Positions 26,424 through 36,368 of a DNA stretch of 64,000 nucleotides are shown piece by piece. Under the pieces are notes generated by a model that worked only from the letters and a program-made list of their open reading frames with translations, did not search any database and was not told the DNA's origin. This DNA is from Betaproteobacteria bacterium. GTDB lineage: Bacteria; Pseudomonadota; Gammaproteobacteria; Burkholderiales; Casimicrobiaceae. The DNA lies in assembly GCA_016717855.1 (NCBI GenBank), contig JADKEV010000003.1, forward strand, positions 62,001 to 126,000, read 5' to 3'. The first letter of the stretch is position 1; each line of letters begins with the position of its first letter. Both the position numbers and the translations under genes were made by a program.

Positions 26424-27223
26424 TGCAGCGCCGCCCCGCGTTCGGCGACCAGGTCCATGTCGTCTTCGGCGCCGTGGCGGCGGCGGTGCTGTTCCTGATC
26501 ACGATGCCGCTGATCATCACCGTCTTCACCGCGTTCAACGCCACGTCGCAGACCGTGTTCCCGCCCAACGGCTGGTCGTTGCGCTGGTTCTCCAACATCT
26601 TCCGGCAGCGCGAGTTCATCGACGCGTTCTGGCTGAGCACGGCGCTCGCGTTCGCCTCCGGCGCCTTGTCGATGCTGCTGGGGACGCTCGGCGCGGTTGT
26701 CCTAACCCGCGCGTCGTTCCGCGGCCGCGAGTGGATCGACGGGCTGCTGATGTCGCCGCTGATCGTGCCGCAGGTCATCATCGGGCTCGCCTTCCTGATC
26801 TTCTACGTGAAGCTGAAGTCGTGGTCGCAGTTCCTCGACCTGCTGCTGCTGCACACGCTGCTGACGCTGCCCTATGCCACGCGCGTGGTGCGGGCAAGCC
26901 TCGCGCGCATCAACCCCCGGCTGGAGGAGGCCGCCATCGGGCTGGGCGCCTCGGCTGCGGCGAGCTTCGTGCGCATCACGCTGCCGCAGGCGCGGTCGGG
27001 GCTGTTTGTCGCCTTTTTCTTCTCCTTCGTGACGTCCTTCGACAATTTCACGGCGACGGCCTTCCTCGCCAGCAAGGGCGCGACGCTGCCGGTGGAAATT
27101 TTCTTCTACATCGACTCGCAACTCGATCCGACCGTGTCGGCCGTCGCCACGCTGCTGATGGCCGGGACGACCCTTTTCGTCCTGGTGGTGGACCGCCTGG
27201 TCGGCGTGCAGCGCGTGACATGA
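26420..27223 (+). CDS. ABC transporter permease, PotC-like
   Basis: This 267-residue permease has an N-terminal helix around AVAAAVLFLITMPLIITVFTA and the EAA loop LEEAAIGLGASAAASFVRITLP. The motif PPNGWSLRWFSNIF in the first periplasmic loop is characteristic of PotC relatives. It overlaps both neighbours by four bases, which suggests translational coupling through the transporter operon. Confidence 0.92.
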   Translation: MMQRRPAFGDQVHVVFGAVAAAVLFLITMPLIITVFTAFNATSQTVFPPNGWSLRWFSNIFRQREFIDAFWLSTALAFASGALSMLLGTLGAVVLTRASFRGREWIDGLLMSPLIVPQVIIGLAFLIFYVKLKSWSQFLDLLLLHTLLTLPYATRVVRASLARINPRLEEAAIGLGASAAASFVRITLPQARSGLFVAFFFSFVTSFDNFTATAFLASKGATLPVEIFFYIDSQLDPTVSAVATLLMAGTTLFVLVVDRLVGVQRVT

Positions 27224-28341
27224 GCATCAGCGGAGGTCCTGTGAGCGTTCCCCCGGTCGACGTCGCCATCGTCGGCATCGCCGTCGCGTACAACGAGACC
27301 GTGCCGGTGAAGGACCTGTCGCTCGATGTGTACAAGGGCGAATTCCTGTCGCTGCTGGGTCCGAGCGGCTGCGGCAAGACGACGACGCTGCGCGCGATCG
27401 CCGGCTTCGTCGCCCCGTTCGAAGGCGACATCCGCATCGCCGGGCAGTCGGTGCTGGAAGTGCCGCCCAACCACCGCAACATCGGCATGGTCTACCAGGA
27501 CTTCGCGCTGTTCCCGCACATGACGGTCGCGGAGAACGTCGCGTTCGGGATGAAGATGCGCAAGGTCCCGGGCGCGGAGATCGCGCTTCGGGTGCCGAAG
27601 ATCCTCGCGCTGCTCAAGCTTGGCGCTTTCGGGGAACGCTATCCCAACCAGCTCTCGGGCGGACAGCAGCAGCGCGTCGCGCTCGCGCGCGCGCTGGTGA
27701 TCAACCCGTCGGTGCTGCTGCTCGACGAGCCGCTCGCCTCGCTCGACCGGCAACTGCGCGCCGACATGCAGTTCGAACTGCGCCAGCTGCAGCGCGAGGT
27801 CGGCATCACGACCGTGTTCGTCACCCACGACCAGGAGGAGGCGTTGTCGCTTTCCGACCGCATCGCGGTGATGAATGCCGGGAAGATCCTGCAGGTCGAC
27901 ACCCCGCGCGCGATCTACGATCAGCCCGCGCACCGCTTCGTCGCCGAATTCATCGGCGTGGCGAACTTCATGCCGGCGGTCGTCACCCGCCCGGCGGAGG
28001 CCGACGCGGGCATCGAGCTGGCCGGCATTCCCGGCACGCAGCGCATCCCGGGCCGGCATGCCGCGGGGACGGTAGAGATCATGCTGCGCCCGGAGAAGGT
28101 GACGCTGGAGAGCGCGGATGCCCGTTCCAACGATGCCCTCAACCGTCTCTCGGGGCGCGTCGCCAACTCCGTGTTCGTCGGCACCACGATCAAGTACCAG
28201 GTGCAACTCGACTCCGGCGCGATGCTCCGGGTCGACGTGGCGGCGGGCGCCGCCGCGGTCGCCCCCATCGGCGCCGCGGTCACGCTGGGCTGGTCGCCGC
28301 AGGACGCGCGCGTGTTCCGCGACGGTGTGGCAGAGCCATGA
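27220..28341 (+). CDS. ABC transporter ATP-binding protein, PotA-like
   Basis: This ATPase has about 373 residues. Walker A is GPSGCGKT, the signature is LSGGQQQRV, Walker B is LLLDEPLASLD and the switch is VTHDQEEAL. A C-terminal TOBE regulatory domain follows (EIMLRPEKVTLE, SVFVGTTIKYQVQL). The ATG at 27220 overlaps the permease stop; a GTG at 27241 with a close GGAGG site is an alternative that would shorten the protein by seven residues. It completes the four-gene importer. Confidence 0.92.
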   Translation: MSISGGPVSVPPVDVAIVGIAVAYNETVPVKDLSLDVYKGEFLSLLGPSGCGKTTTLRAIAGFVAPFEGDIRIAGQSVLEVPPNHRNIGMVYQDFALFPHMTVAENVAFGMKMRKVPGAEIALRVPKILALLKLGAFGERYPNQLSGGQQQRVALARALVINPSVLLLDEPLASLDRQLRADMQFELRQLQREVGITTVFVTHDQEEALSLSDRIAVMNAGKILQVDTPRAIYDQPAHRFVAEFIGVANFMPAVVTRPAEADAGIELAGIPGTQRIPGRHAAGTVEIMLRPEKVTLESADARSNDALNRLSGRVANSVFVGTTIKYQVQLDSGAMLRVDVAAGAAAVAPIGAAVTLGWSPQDARVFRDGVAEP

Positions 28342-29072
28342 TGCGCTTGCTGCTGATCAGCAATTCGGGCCACCCGTTCCTGGCGCACTGCCGGGAGGCG
28401 ATCGCCGACTTCCTGGGGTCCGTGCGCACGGTCGGCTACATCACCGCCGCCCGGCTGGACGATGAAGGCGCGGTGTACGCAAAGGCGCGGGACGCCCTGC
28501 AAGATATCGGCATAACCGTGCAGCACCTGCGCCTGGATGCGGGTTTCGGCGCGCGCCTGGCCGCGCTGCCCGCGGTCTTCGTAGGCGGCGGCAACACCTA
28601 CGCGCTGCTGTCGCGCCTGCGCCGCGCCCGCGCCCTCCCGCTGCTGCGCCGGCGCGTGCTCGAGGGCATGCCCTACATCGGCACCAGCGCCGGCAGCAAC
28701 ATCGCCGGCCCGAACATACTCGCGACCAACGACTGGAACGTCGTGGGTGCGGCCCGGTTCGACGCGCTCGGGCTGGTGCCGTTCACGATCAATCCGCATT
28801 ACCGCGAGACCGATCCGGTCATGGCGCCGCACAGCGAAACGCGCGACCAGCGCATCGTCGAGTACCTGGCCGTGAACGCCAATCCCGTGGCCGGGATCGA
28901 GGAGGAGGCGGCCTTGCGCATCGAGGGACGGCGCGTCGCCGTCGTGGGTTCCGGCCGCGTCAAGTTGTTCCAGCGCGGCCGGCCGCCCCGCTGGTTCGGC
29001 CCCGGCGCAATGTTGCCGCCGGCCTGCAGCCCGGGCGGCGGATTCAGGAAGGACGGCCGCGATGGCCATTGA
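28338..29072 (+). CDS. pepE: Peptidase E-like (family S51) dipeptidase
   Basis: This 244-residue protein has the S51 nucleophile elbow GTSAG (Ser117), an aspartate in TNDWN (Asp132) and a histidine in INPHY (His154), the expected catalytic triad. The N-terminal LLLISNSGHPFL and central VFVGGGNTYALL blocks also match. Known members cleave N-terminal aspartyl dipeptides, and relatives such as cyanophycinase cleave isopeptides. It overlaps the ATPase gene by four bases and coxM by eleven, so it belongs to the operon. The position suggests that the imported compound contains an amide or peptide-like bond. Confidence 0.85.
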   Translation: MMRLLLISNSGHPFLAHCREAIADFLGSVRTVGYITAARLDDEGAVYAKARDALQDIGITVQHLRLDAGFGARLAALPAVFVGGGNTYALLSRLRRARALPLLRRRVLEGMPYIGTSAGSNIAGPNILATNDWNVVGAARFDALGLVPFTINPHYRETDPVMAPHSETRDQRIVEYLAVNANPVAGIEEEAALRIEGRRVAVVGSGRVKLFQRGRPPRWFGPGAMLPPACSPGGGFRKDGRDGH

Positions 29073-29934
29073 GTACTTCGAGCCGACCAGCGTGGCCGAA
29101 GCCGCCGCTCTCGCGGCGCGCTTTGGCGCCTCCGCGAGTTTCATTGCCGGCGGCACTGACCTGGTGATCCAGATGCGACGCGGGTTGCGCCATCCGGCGC
29201 AACTCATCGACCTGCAGCGGATCGCCGGACTCGATGCGATCGCCATCGCCGGCGGCCAAATCCGGATCGGTGGCCTGACCCGCCACCGTGCCATCGAACG
29301 CCACCCGTACTTCCGCGCCAGCCTGCACGCGCTGGTCGAGAGCGCGGAAGTGATCGGCGGCTTCCAGGTGCGCAACGTCGGCACCGTCGGCGGCAACCTG
29401 TGCAACGCTTCGCCCGCGGCCGACCTCTCGCCCATCCTGCTCGTGCTCGACGCCACTGTGCACCTGGCCGGCACCGGCGGGGAGCGCACGCTGCCGCTGG
29501 CGGATTTCCTGCAGGGCCCGGGGCGCACGGGCCGGGCGCCCGACGAGTTGCTCACTGCGGTCAGCTGCGCGGTGCCGCCGCCGGCCAGCGCGACGGCGTT
29601 CATCAAGCAGGGGCGCCGGGCCGCGATGGAAATCTCGGTGGTCGGCGTCGCCGCGCTCGTCACGCTCGCCGCGGACGGGCGCTGCCTGGATGCGCGCATC
29701 GCCGTCGGCGCCGCGGCGCCGCAGGCGCTGCGCATGCCCGCCGTGGAGTCCGTGCTGCGCGGCGCTGCCTTGTCGGAGGCAGCGCTCGCCGAGGCCGGAC
29801 GCATCGCGGCGGCCGCATGCGCGCCGCTCTCCGACGTGCGCGCGTCCGCCGCCTACCGCCGGCACCTGGTCAGGGTGCTGGTTCCGCGCGCGCTTCGCCG
29901 CTGCGTGCAACGCGTGACCGGGGTAACGCCATGA
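29062..29934 (+). CDS. FAD-binding subunit of molybdenum hydroxylase (cluster 3)
   Basis: This 290-residue CoxM-type flavoprotein has FIAGGTDLVIQMRRG and TVGGNLCNASPAADLSP as FAD motifs, and FIKQGRRAAMEISVVGVAA in the C-terminal domain. It is closely similar to the cluster 1 subunit at 4245-5120, including absence of the four-cysteine insert. It overlaps pepE upstream and the [2Fe-2S] gene downstream. Gene order M-S-L is the same as in cluster 1. Confidence 0.92.
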   Translation: MAIEYFEPTSVAEAAALAARFGASASFIAGGTDLVIQMRRGLRHPAQLIDLQRIAGLDAIAIAGGQIRIGGLTRHRAIERHPYFRASLHALVESAEVIGGFQVRNVGTVGGNLCNASPAADLSPILLVLDATVHLAGTGGERTLPLADFLQGPGRTGRAPDELLTAVSCAVPPPASATAFIKQGRRAAMEISVVGVAALVTLAADGRCLDARIAVGAAAPQALRMPAVESVLRGAALSEAALAEAGRIAAAACAPLSDVRASAAYRRHLVRVLVPRALRRCVQRVTGVTP

Positions 29935-30446
29935 ACAAGCAACCAATGAGCCTCCTGATCAATGGCGAGACTTGCGCGGCGGAGGTCGAGCCCGGGCGCA
30001 GCCTGCTCGACCTGTTGCGCGAGGATTTCGGCCTGACCGGGACCAAGGTCAATTGCCTGGAAGCGGAGTGCGGCGTGTGCACCGTGCTGGTCGACGGCAT
30101 GGCCGTCAATTCCTGCAGCACGCTGGCGTTGCAGTGCCGCGGCAAGTCGGTCACCACCATCGAGGGCTTGTCCCGGGACGGCCATCTGCACCCGCTGCAG
30201 GCGGCCTTCATCGAGCATGGCGCCGTGCAATGCGGCTATTGCATCCCCGGGATGATCATGAACGCCAAGGCGTTGCTGGACGAAGAGCCCGACCCGGACG
30301 AAGCCACGATCCGCGCGGCGCTCGCGGGCACGCTCTGCCGCTGCACCGGCTACCAGAAGATCGTCGACGCGGTCGCCGCCGCGGCCAGGCAGATGCGCGC
30401 GCCGGCACACCAGGCAAAGATGGCAGCGGGGGCGGGCGGCGCATGA
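29931..30446 (+). CDS. (2Fe-2S)-binding subunit of molybdenum hydroxylase (cluster 3)
   Basis: This 171-residue CoxS-type subunit has Cys42, Cys47, Cys50 and Cys62 for the first cluster and Cys101, Cys104, Cys136 and Cys138 for the second. Long identical blocks with cluster 1 (NCLEAECGVCTVL, HLHPLQAAFIEHGAVQCGYC) show recent common ancestry of the two enzymes. The start is the ATG at 29931 overlapping the coxM stop; a longer frame upstream is not coding. The stop overlaps the large-subunit start. Confidence 0.92.
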   Translation: MNKQPMSLLINGETCAAEVEPGRSLLDLLREDFGLTGTKVNCLEAECGVCTVLVDGMAVNSCSTLALQCRGKSVTTIEGLSRDGHLHPLQAAFIEHGAVQCGYCIPGMIMNAKALLDEEPDPDEATIRAALAGTLCRCTGYQKIVDAVAAAARQMRAPAHQAKMAAGAGGA

Positions 30447-32760
30447 GTGCGGACCATCGCGTCGTCGGGCAGCGCCTGCCGCGGCTGGACGGCGCCGGCA
30501 AGGTCACGGGCAAGGCCCGCTACGGGGTCGACCAGTCGCTGCCGGGCATGCTGTACGGCAAGCTGGTGCGCAGCACCGTCCCGCATGCGCACCTGCGCGC
30601 GATCCGCACCGATGCGGCGCGAGCGATGCCCGGGGTGCGCGCGATCGTCACCGCGGCGGACCTGCCGCCGGGACGCTACGGGTCGTACATCAAGGACATG
30701 GAGGTGTTCGCCTCCGGCAAGGTGCTCTACATCGGACAACCGGTCGCCGGCGTCGTCGCCGCGTCGCCGGAGGAAGCCGAGCGTGCGGCCCGCGCCGTCG
30801 AAATCGAGTACGACGCACTGCCGGGGGTGTACGACATCGCGGATGCCCTCAACGCGGATGCGCCGCTGCTGCACGAAGCCTGGCGGGAATACAAGGCGAT
30901 GCCCGTGCTGCGCCGCGATGGCAACGTCTCCAGCAGGGCGAGTCTCGTGCTGGGCGACGTCGAGGCCGGCTTCGCCGCGTCGGCGCGCATCTTCGAGAAC
31001 CGCTTCACCACCAGCATCGTGCATCCCGGCTATGCCGAGCCGCGCACCGCGCTCGCGGTCTGGGACGATGACGACCAGCTGACGGTCTGGTCGAACACCC
31101 AGCTCCCGTTCGAGGCCCAGAGCACGCTGGCGGAAATCTTCGGGATCACCGCCTCGCACGTCCGCGTGGTCGCGACCACGATAGGCGGCGGCTTCGGGGG
31201 CAAGCTGCGGCTGGGCGTCGAGCACTACGCCGCAGCGCTGGCGAAGAAATGCGGGCGGCCGGTGAAGATGATCAGCACCGGCGAAGAGGAACTGACCGCC
31301 GCGCTGCCGCGCCAGCCGGTCGTCATCGAACTCAAGACCGGCGTCACCGCCGATGGCCTCATCCTCGCCAAGCAGGCGCGCATCTTCGTCGACACCGGCG
31401 CGACCTCCGGCTCCGGTGTCGGCGTGGCATCGAGCGCGACGCTGATCCTGGCCGGGCCCTACAAGATTCCCAACCTGTTGCTGGAAGCGTCTCGGTCTAC
31501 ACCAACAAGACGCCGACCGGATCGTTTCGCGCACCCGCGGGGCCGCAGGCGAATTTCGCCGTCGAGTCGCAGATGGACATCATCGCCGACGGGCTCGGCA
31601 TCGACCCGCTCGAACTGCGGTTGCGGAACATCGTCCACGACGGCGACCTGGGTCCGAACGGACAGGTCCTCGAAAGCGTGAGCCTCGAGACGTGCCTGCG
31701 GCAGGCGGCCGCCGCCATCGGCTGGAACGAGCGCAAGCCCGGGCCATGGCGCGGCAAGGGCATTGCCTGTGGCTGGTGGACGACGACCTCCGGCTCCTCC
31801 GGGGTCTACGTCAAGGTGAATCCGGACGGCCGGGTGGTGCTCAACACCGGTTGCGCGGAAATCGGCACCGGCGCGCTGACCGGCGCGGCGCAGGTGCTCG
31901 CCGAGGACCTGGGCGTCGACCTGACGGACATCAGCGTGGTCAGCGCCGACACCGCCGCGACGCCCTTCGATCATGGCGCGCAAGGCAGCCGCACCGCGTT
32001 CGCCGTCGGCAATGCCTGCCGGGCCGCCGCCCTGGACCTGAAGCGCCAGGCGTTCGCCATCGCGTCCACCCGGCTCGCGGTGCCGGAGGACGAAATGACG
32101 CTGGACGAGCGCGGCGTCAGCGGTGGCGGCAGAACTCTGCGGCTGGCCGAGGTTGCGGCGATCTCGCAGGCGTCGGGCGGCGGACTCATCGCCCACGGCA
32201 CGTTCATCGCGCCGCCCACGCCCTACGATCACGCGCGCGCGGAGAACCTGGTCATCACGACGCTGAACTCGCCCAGCTTCCACGCGCACGCGGTCGATGT
32301 GGCGGTCGATCCGGAGACCGGCCAGGTGTCCATCCTCGACTACGTCGTCGCCCAGGACGTGGGCTTCGCCATCAACCCGACGTACATCGAAGGGCAGATC
32401 GAGGGCGGCGTCGCGCAGGGGATAGGGCAGGCGCTCACCGAAGAAATCGTCTACCGGGAAGGGCGGGTGCTGAACCCCAACCTGACGGACTACAAGATGC
32501 TGACCGCGGTCGATGCCCCGCGCGTGCGCTCCATCCTGGTCGAGTGTCCCAGCGCGGTCGGTCCGTTCGGCGCCAAGGGCGTGGGCGAGCCGCCGGTGAT
32601 CGAACCGCCGGCGGCGCTGGCCAATGCGATCGCCTGCGCCAGCGGCTGCCGCCTGACCGCGCTGCCGATGACCGCCGAAGCGGTCATCCGCTCGCTGGTG
32701 GGACTGTCCGGGGAACCACTGGCGCGCGACGGTGCCTTCGACTTCAGTACGCGGGAATGA
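30443..32760 (+). CDS. Xanthine dehydrogenase family molybdopterin-binding subunit, one frameshift (cluster 3)
   Basis: This is about 772 residues once a single missing base near 31491 is restored (LLLEA joins SVYTNKTPTGSFRAP). It has the VVGQRLPRLDGAGKVTGKAR start, GGGFGGKLRLGVEH and the C-terminal GAKGVGEPPVIEPPAA with the catalytic glutamate. The same region of the intact cluster 1 paralogue reads straight through, which places the lesion precisely. There are no other breaks, so a consensus error is likely. The ring hydroxylation substrate is unknown but probably close to that of cluster 1. Confidence 0.88.
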
Positions 32761-32827
32761 GCCCGGATCCGCGGCGCGCAAACCGGGACCCTGCGGCTGT
32801 CACCTGCATTCCGGATCGAGAACCTTG

Positions 32828-35317
32828 ATGACCCCCGACCAGACGCTCCACGCCCCATCCGCCATCGGCGACCTGCTCGACCGAGCGCGGCTGGGCCATC
32901 TGCCGACTCCCGCCGAAGCCCTGCTGCTGGCGGACTGCGGCGAGTTCGAGCGGCTGCTGGCGGTCGCCGCGGACATGCGCGACCAGGGCTACGGCGATGT
33001 CATTTCTTATTCGCGCAAGGTATTCATCCCGTTGACCCAGCTCTGTCGCGACTCGTGCCACTACTGCACGTTCGCACAGCCCCCGCGCCGCGGCGTGGCC
33101 GCGTACCTGACGCCGGACGAGGTGCTGGAAGTCGCCCGCGCGGGCCAGCGCGCCGGCTGCAAGGAAGCGCTGTTCACGCTCGGCGACAAGCCCGAATTGC
33201 GCTACCGCGTCGCCCGCGAGGAACTCGCCGGCCTCGGCTTCGCGACGACGCTCGAGTATCTGGGCGCGATGGCGGCCCTCGTGCTGAAGGAGACGGGCCT
33301 GCTGCCGCACCTGAATCCGGGCGTGATGGCGCGCGCCGAGATCGACCGGCTGCGTCCCGTATCGGCGTCGATGGGCATCATGCTGGAGACCGCGTCGGAA
33401 CGGCTGTCGCGCCGCGGCGGTCCGCACTTCGGTTCGCCCGACAAGCAACCTGCCGTCCGGCTGGCGACGATCGCCGCCGCCGGCGAGGCAGCGGTGCCAT
33501 TCACCTCCGGCTTGCTGATCGGCATCGGCGAGACGCGCGCCGAACGTATCGCCGCGCTGCTCGCGCTGCGCGCGCTGCATGAGCGCCATGGCCACATCCA
33601 GGAAATCATCATCCAGAACTTTCTGCGCCAAGGCCGGAACGCGGATGGCGCAGGCGAAGGAGCCTGCGTTCGACGATCATCTGTGGACGATCGCCGTCGC
33701 GCGCATCCTGTTCGGGCCGCGGATGACCATACAGGCGCCGCCGAACCTGGCCGGCGGCGCCTTGCCGCGATTGGTCGCCGCGGGCATCAACGACTGGGGC
33801 GGCGTCTCGCCGGTGACGCCCGATCACGTGAACCCGGAGAAGCCCTGGCCCGCGGTCGAGGCGCTCGCCCGGCGCACCGCGGAAGCCGGCAAGATGCTGA
33901 CCGAACGGCTGGCAATCCACCCGGCGTACGTGTCCGCTCCGGAGCGCTGGCTTGATGCGCAGGTGCGCCCGGCTGTGTTGCGCCTGGCCGATTCCGAGGG
34001 CTACGGCCGGCAGGGCCGCTGGCGGCCCGGCGCCGCCGACCTGCCCGACGGGCTCGAAGCCCGGAGTCCGGGCCGACGCCCGTCGACACCGGCGGGCGAC
34101 CGGCTGGAGCGGACGCTCGCCGCCGCGCAGGATGGCGGCGGCCTGGATGAAGGGCAGATCACGGACCTGTTCGCGGCGCGCGGGGACGACTTCTGGCGGG
34201 TGTGCGCAGCCGCGGACGACCTGCGCCGGGCGACCAGCGGCGAGGGCATCGCCTACGTCGTCAACCGCAACATCAACTACACCAACATCTGCTATTTCCA
34301 TTGCCAGTTCTGCGCCTTTTCCAAAGGCACGCGCAGCCAGAACCTGCGCGGCGACCCGTACGACCTGGACCTCGACGAGATCCGGCGGCGGGTCGCGAGG
34401 CCTGGGCCCGCGGCGCGACCGAGGTCTGCCTGCAGGGCGGCATCCATCCCGACTACACGGGCGCGACTTACATCGCCATCACGCGGGCCGTCAAGGAAGC
34501 GGCACCCGACATGCACGTCCACGCCTTCTCGCCGCTCGAGGTGTCGCAGGGTGCGGCGACGCTCGGCCTTCCCGTGGGCGAGTTCCTGCGGCAACTCAAG
34601 GCCGCAGGCCTGGGCACTCTCCCGGGAACGGCGGCGGAAATCCTCGACGATGAAGTGCGCCGGGTCATCTGTCCCGACAAGTTGACGACCGGCGAATGGC
34701 TGGCGGTGATGCAGGCGGCGCACGAGGCGGGCCTGCGCTCGACCGCGACCATCATGTTTGGCCACGTCGACCGGCCGGTGCACTGGGCGCGGCACCTGCT
34801 GCGGGTGCGGGCGCTGCAGGCGCAAACCGGAGGCTTCACCGAGTTCGTGCCGCTGCCCTTCGTGCCGATGGCCACGCCCATTTTTCTGAAGGGGCGCTCG
34901 CGCGCCGGCCCGACGTTGAGAGAAGCGATTCTGATGCATGCGGTCGCGCGGCTGGCATTGCATCCGCTGCTCACCAACATCCAGACATCGTGGGTCAAGA
35001 TGGGGACCGCGGGCGCGCAGTTGTGCCTGAACGCCGGCGCCAACGACCTGGGCGGCACCCTGATGAACGAGAGCATCACGCGCGCCGCTGGCGCCGTGCA
35101 CGGCCAGGAGCTGGGGCCGGAAGCGATCGCCGCGCTGATCCGGGGCACCGGCCGCGAACCCCGGCAGCGCACGACGCTCTATGGAAACCCGCCTGCCGAA
35201 CGGCTCGCCGCCGCGCTGGTCGCGCGGCCGCTGCAGGCACTGGTCCACTTTCAGAAGGACCGCGGGCGCAGCAAAGAGTCCGGCGCGCCGTTGTCGGGCG
35301 CCGTTTCAATCACCTAA
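32828..35317 (+). CDS. fbiC: FO synthase, CofG-CofH fusion (FbiC-like), two frameshifts
   Basis: The restored protein has about 829 residues, close to actinobacterial FbiC. It makes FO, the deazaflavin core of coenzyme F420, from tyrosine and the ribityl-uracil precursor. The CofG half has the radical SAM cysteines Cys73, Cys77 and Cys80 (CRDSCHYC); the CofH half has CYFHCQFC near residue 490 and later LMNESITRAAGAVHG. Frames change near 33623 (one base too many; restoring gives QNFRAKAGTRMAQA) and near 34397 (one base missing; restoring gives RRVAEAWARGATEVC). Both breaks lie in conserved blocks with no decay around them. It heads the F420 gene block after coxL. Confidence 0.9.
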
Positions 35318-35363
35318 CAGCCTGCTAACCGTTCGTCCCCTCGGGCGGACCAGGGAGTCATCA

Positions 35364-36368
35364 ATGCTCAAGTTGGGATACAAGGCGTCGGCCGAACAGT
35401 TCGGCCCGCGCGAACTGCTGCGGCTCGCGTGCCTCGCCGAGGAAACGGGTTTCGACTCGGTCTTCATCAGCGATCACTTCCAGCCCTGGCGCCACACGGA
35501 TGGCCACGCGCCGTTCTCGTTCGCCTGGCTCGGCGCCGCCGGCGCCGCCACTTCGCGGATCCTGCTCGGCACCAGCGTGCTGACGCCGACGTTTCGCTAC
35601 CATCCGTCCATCGTCGCGCAGGCCTTCGGCACGCTGGGCGCGCTGTTTCCGGGACGGATGATCCTCGGCGTGGGCACGGGCGAATCGCTGAACGAGGTGC
35701 CCGCCACCGCGATGCACTGGCCGGAAATGAAGGAGCGCTTCGCGCGGCTGCGCGAGTCGCTGGTGCTGATACGCAAGCTCTGGTCGGAGGAGCGCGTCTC
35801 GTTCCAGGGCGAGTATTACCGGACCGAGAACGCGACAATCTACGACCGGCCCGAGGTGATGGTCCCCATCTACATCGCCGCGGGCGGGCCGATGGTGGCC
35901 AAGTATGCCGGGCGGGCCGGCGACGGCTTCATCTGCACCAGCGGCAAGGGCACGGCGCTCTACACCGAACAACTGCTGCCGAACGTGGCCGCCGGGCTCG
36001 AGGCCGCGGGCAAGCCGGCAACCGGATTCGACCGGATGATCGAGATGAAGGTCTCATTCGACACCGATCGCGCGCGGGCGCTGGCGGACACGCGGCACTG
36101 GGCGGCGCTGGCGCTGTCGGCCGAGGAAAAGTTGACGGTCGAGGATCCGCTGGCAATGGAGAAGCTGGCCGATGCGCTGCCCATCGAGCGCGCCGCCAGC
36201 CGCTGGATCGTCTCCAGCGACCCGGACGAGCATGTCGAGAAGATCCGGCCGTACATCGAACTCGGATTCCGGCACCTGGTGTTTCATGCGCCGGGTCCGG
36301 ACCAGGAGCGGTTCCTGCGCCTTTACTCGCAGCAGGTGATGCCGAAGCTGCGGTCGCTGTTCAATTGA
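35364..36368 (+). CDS. fgd: F420-dependent glucose-6-phosphate dehydrogenase (FGD)
   Basis: This 334-residue LLM-fold enzyme matches FGD almost throughout: LKLGYKASAEQFGPREL, SDHFQPWRHTDGHAPFSF, LGTSVLTPTFRYHPSIVAQA, GVGTGESLNEV and AGRAGDGFICTSGKG. The conserved active-site histidine (SDHFQPW) and glutamate (GESLNE) of the family are present. It oxidises glucose-6-phosphate to 6-phosphogluconolactone while reducing F420 to F420H2, which the LLM enzymes could use. Some relatives act on other sugar phosphates or as hydroxymycolate-type dehydrogenases, so the substrate should be tested. It lies between fbiC and cofE. Confidence 0.85.
   Translation: MLKLGYKASAEQFGPRELLRLACLAEETGFDSVFISDHFQPWRHTDGHAPFSFAWLGAAGAATSRILLGTSVLTPTFRYHPSIVAQAFGTLGALFPGRMILGVGTGESLNEVPATAMHWPEMKERFARLRESLVLIRKLWSEERVSFQGEYYRTENATIYDRPEVMVPIYIAAGGPMVAKYAGRAGDGFICTSGKGTALYTEQLLPNVAAGLEAAGKPATGFDRMIEMKVSFDTDRARALADTRHWAALALSAEEKLTVEDPLAMEKLADALPIERAASRWIVSSDPDEHVEKIRPYIELGFRHLVFHAPGPDQERFLRLYSQQVMPKLRSLFN

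Noticed and set aside
1484..32760. Large subunits of clusters 1-3 as carbon monoxide dehydrogenases
   Set aside because: The form I active-site loop AYRCSFR is absent; the corresponding loops read GTSGSFRGP, VPGGQYRGM and TPTGSFRAP, as in general molybdenum hydroxylases.
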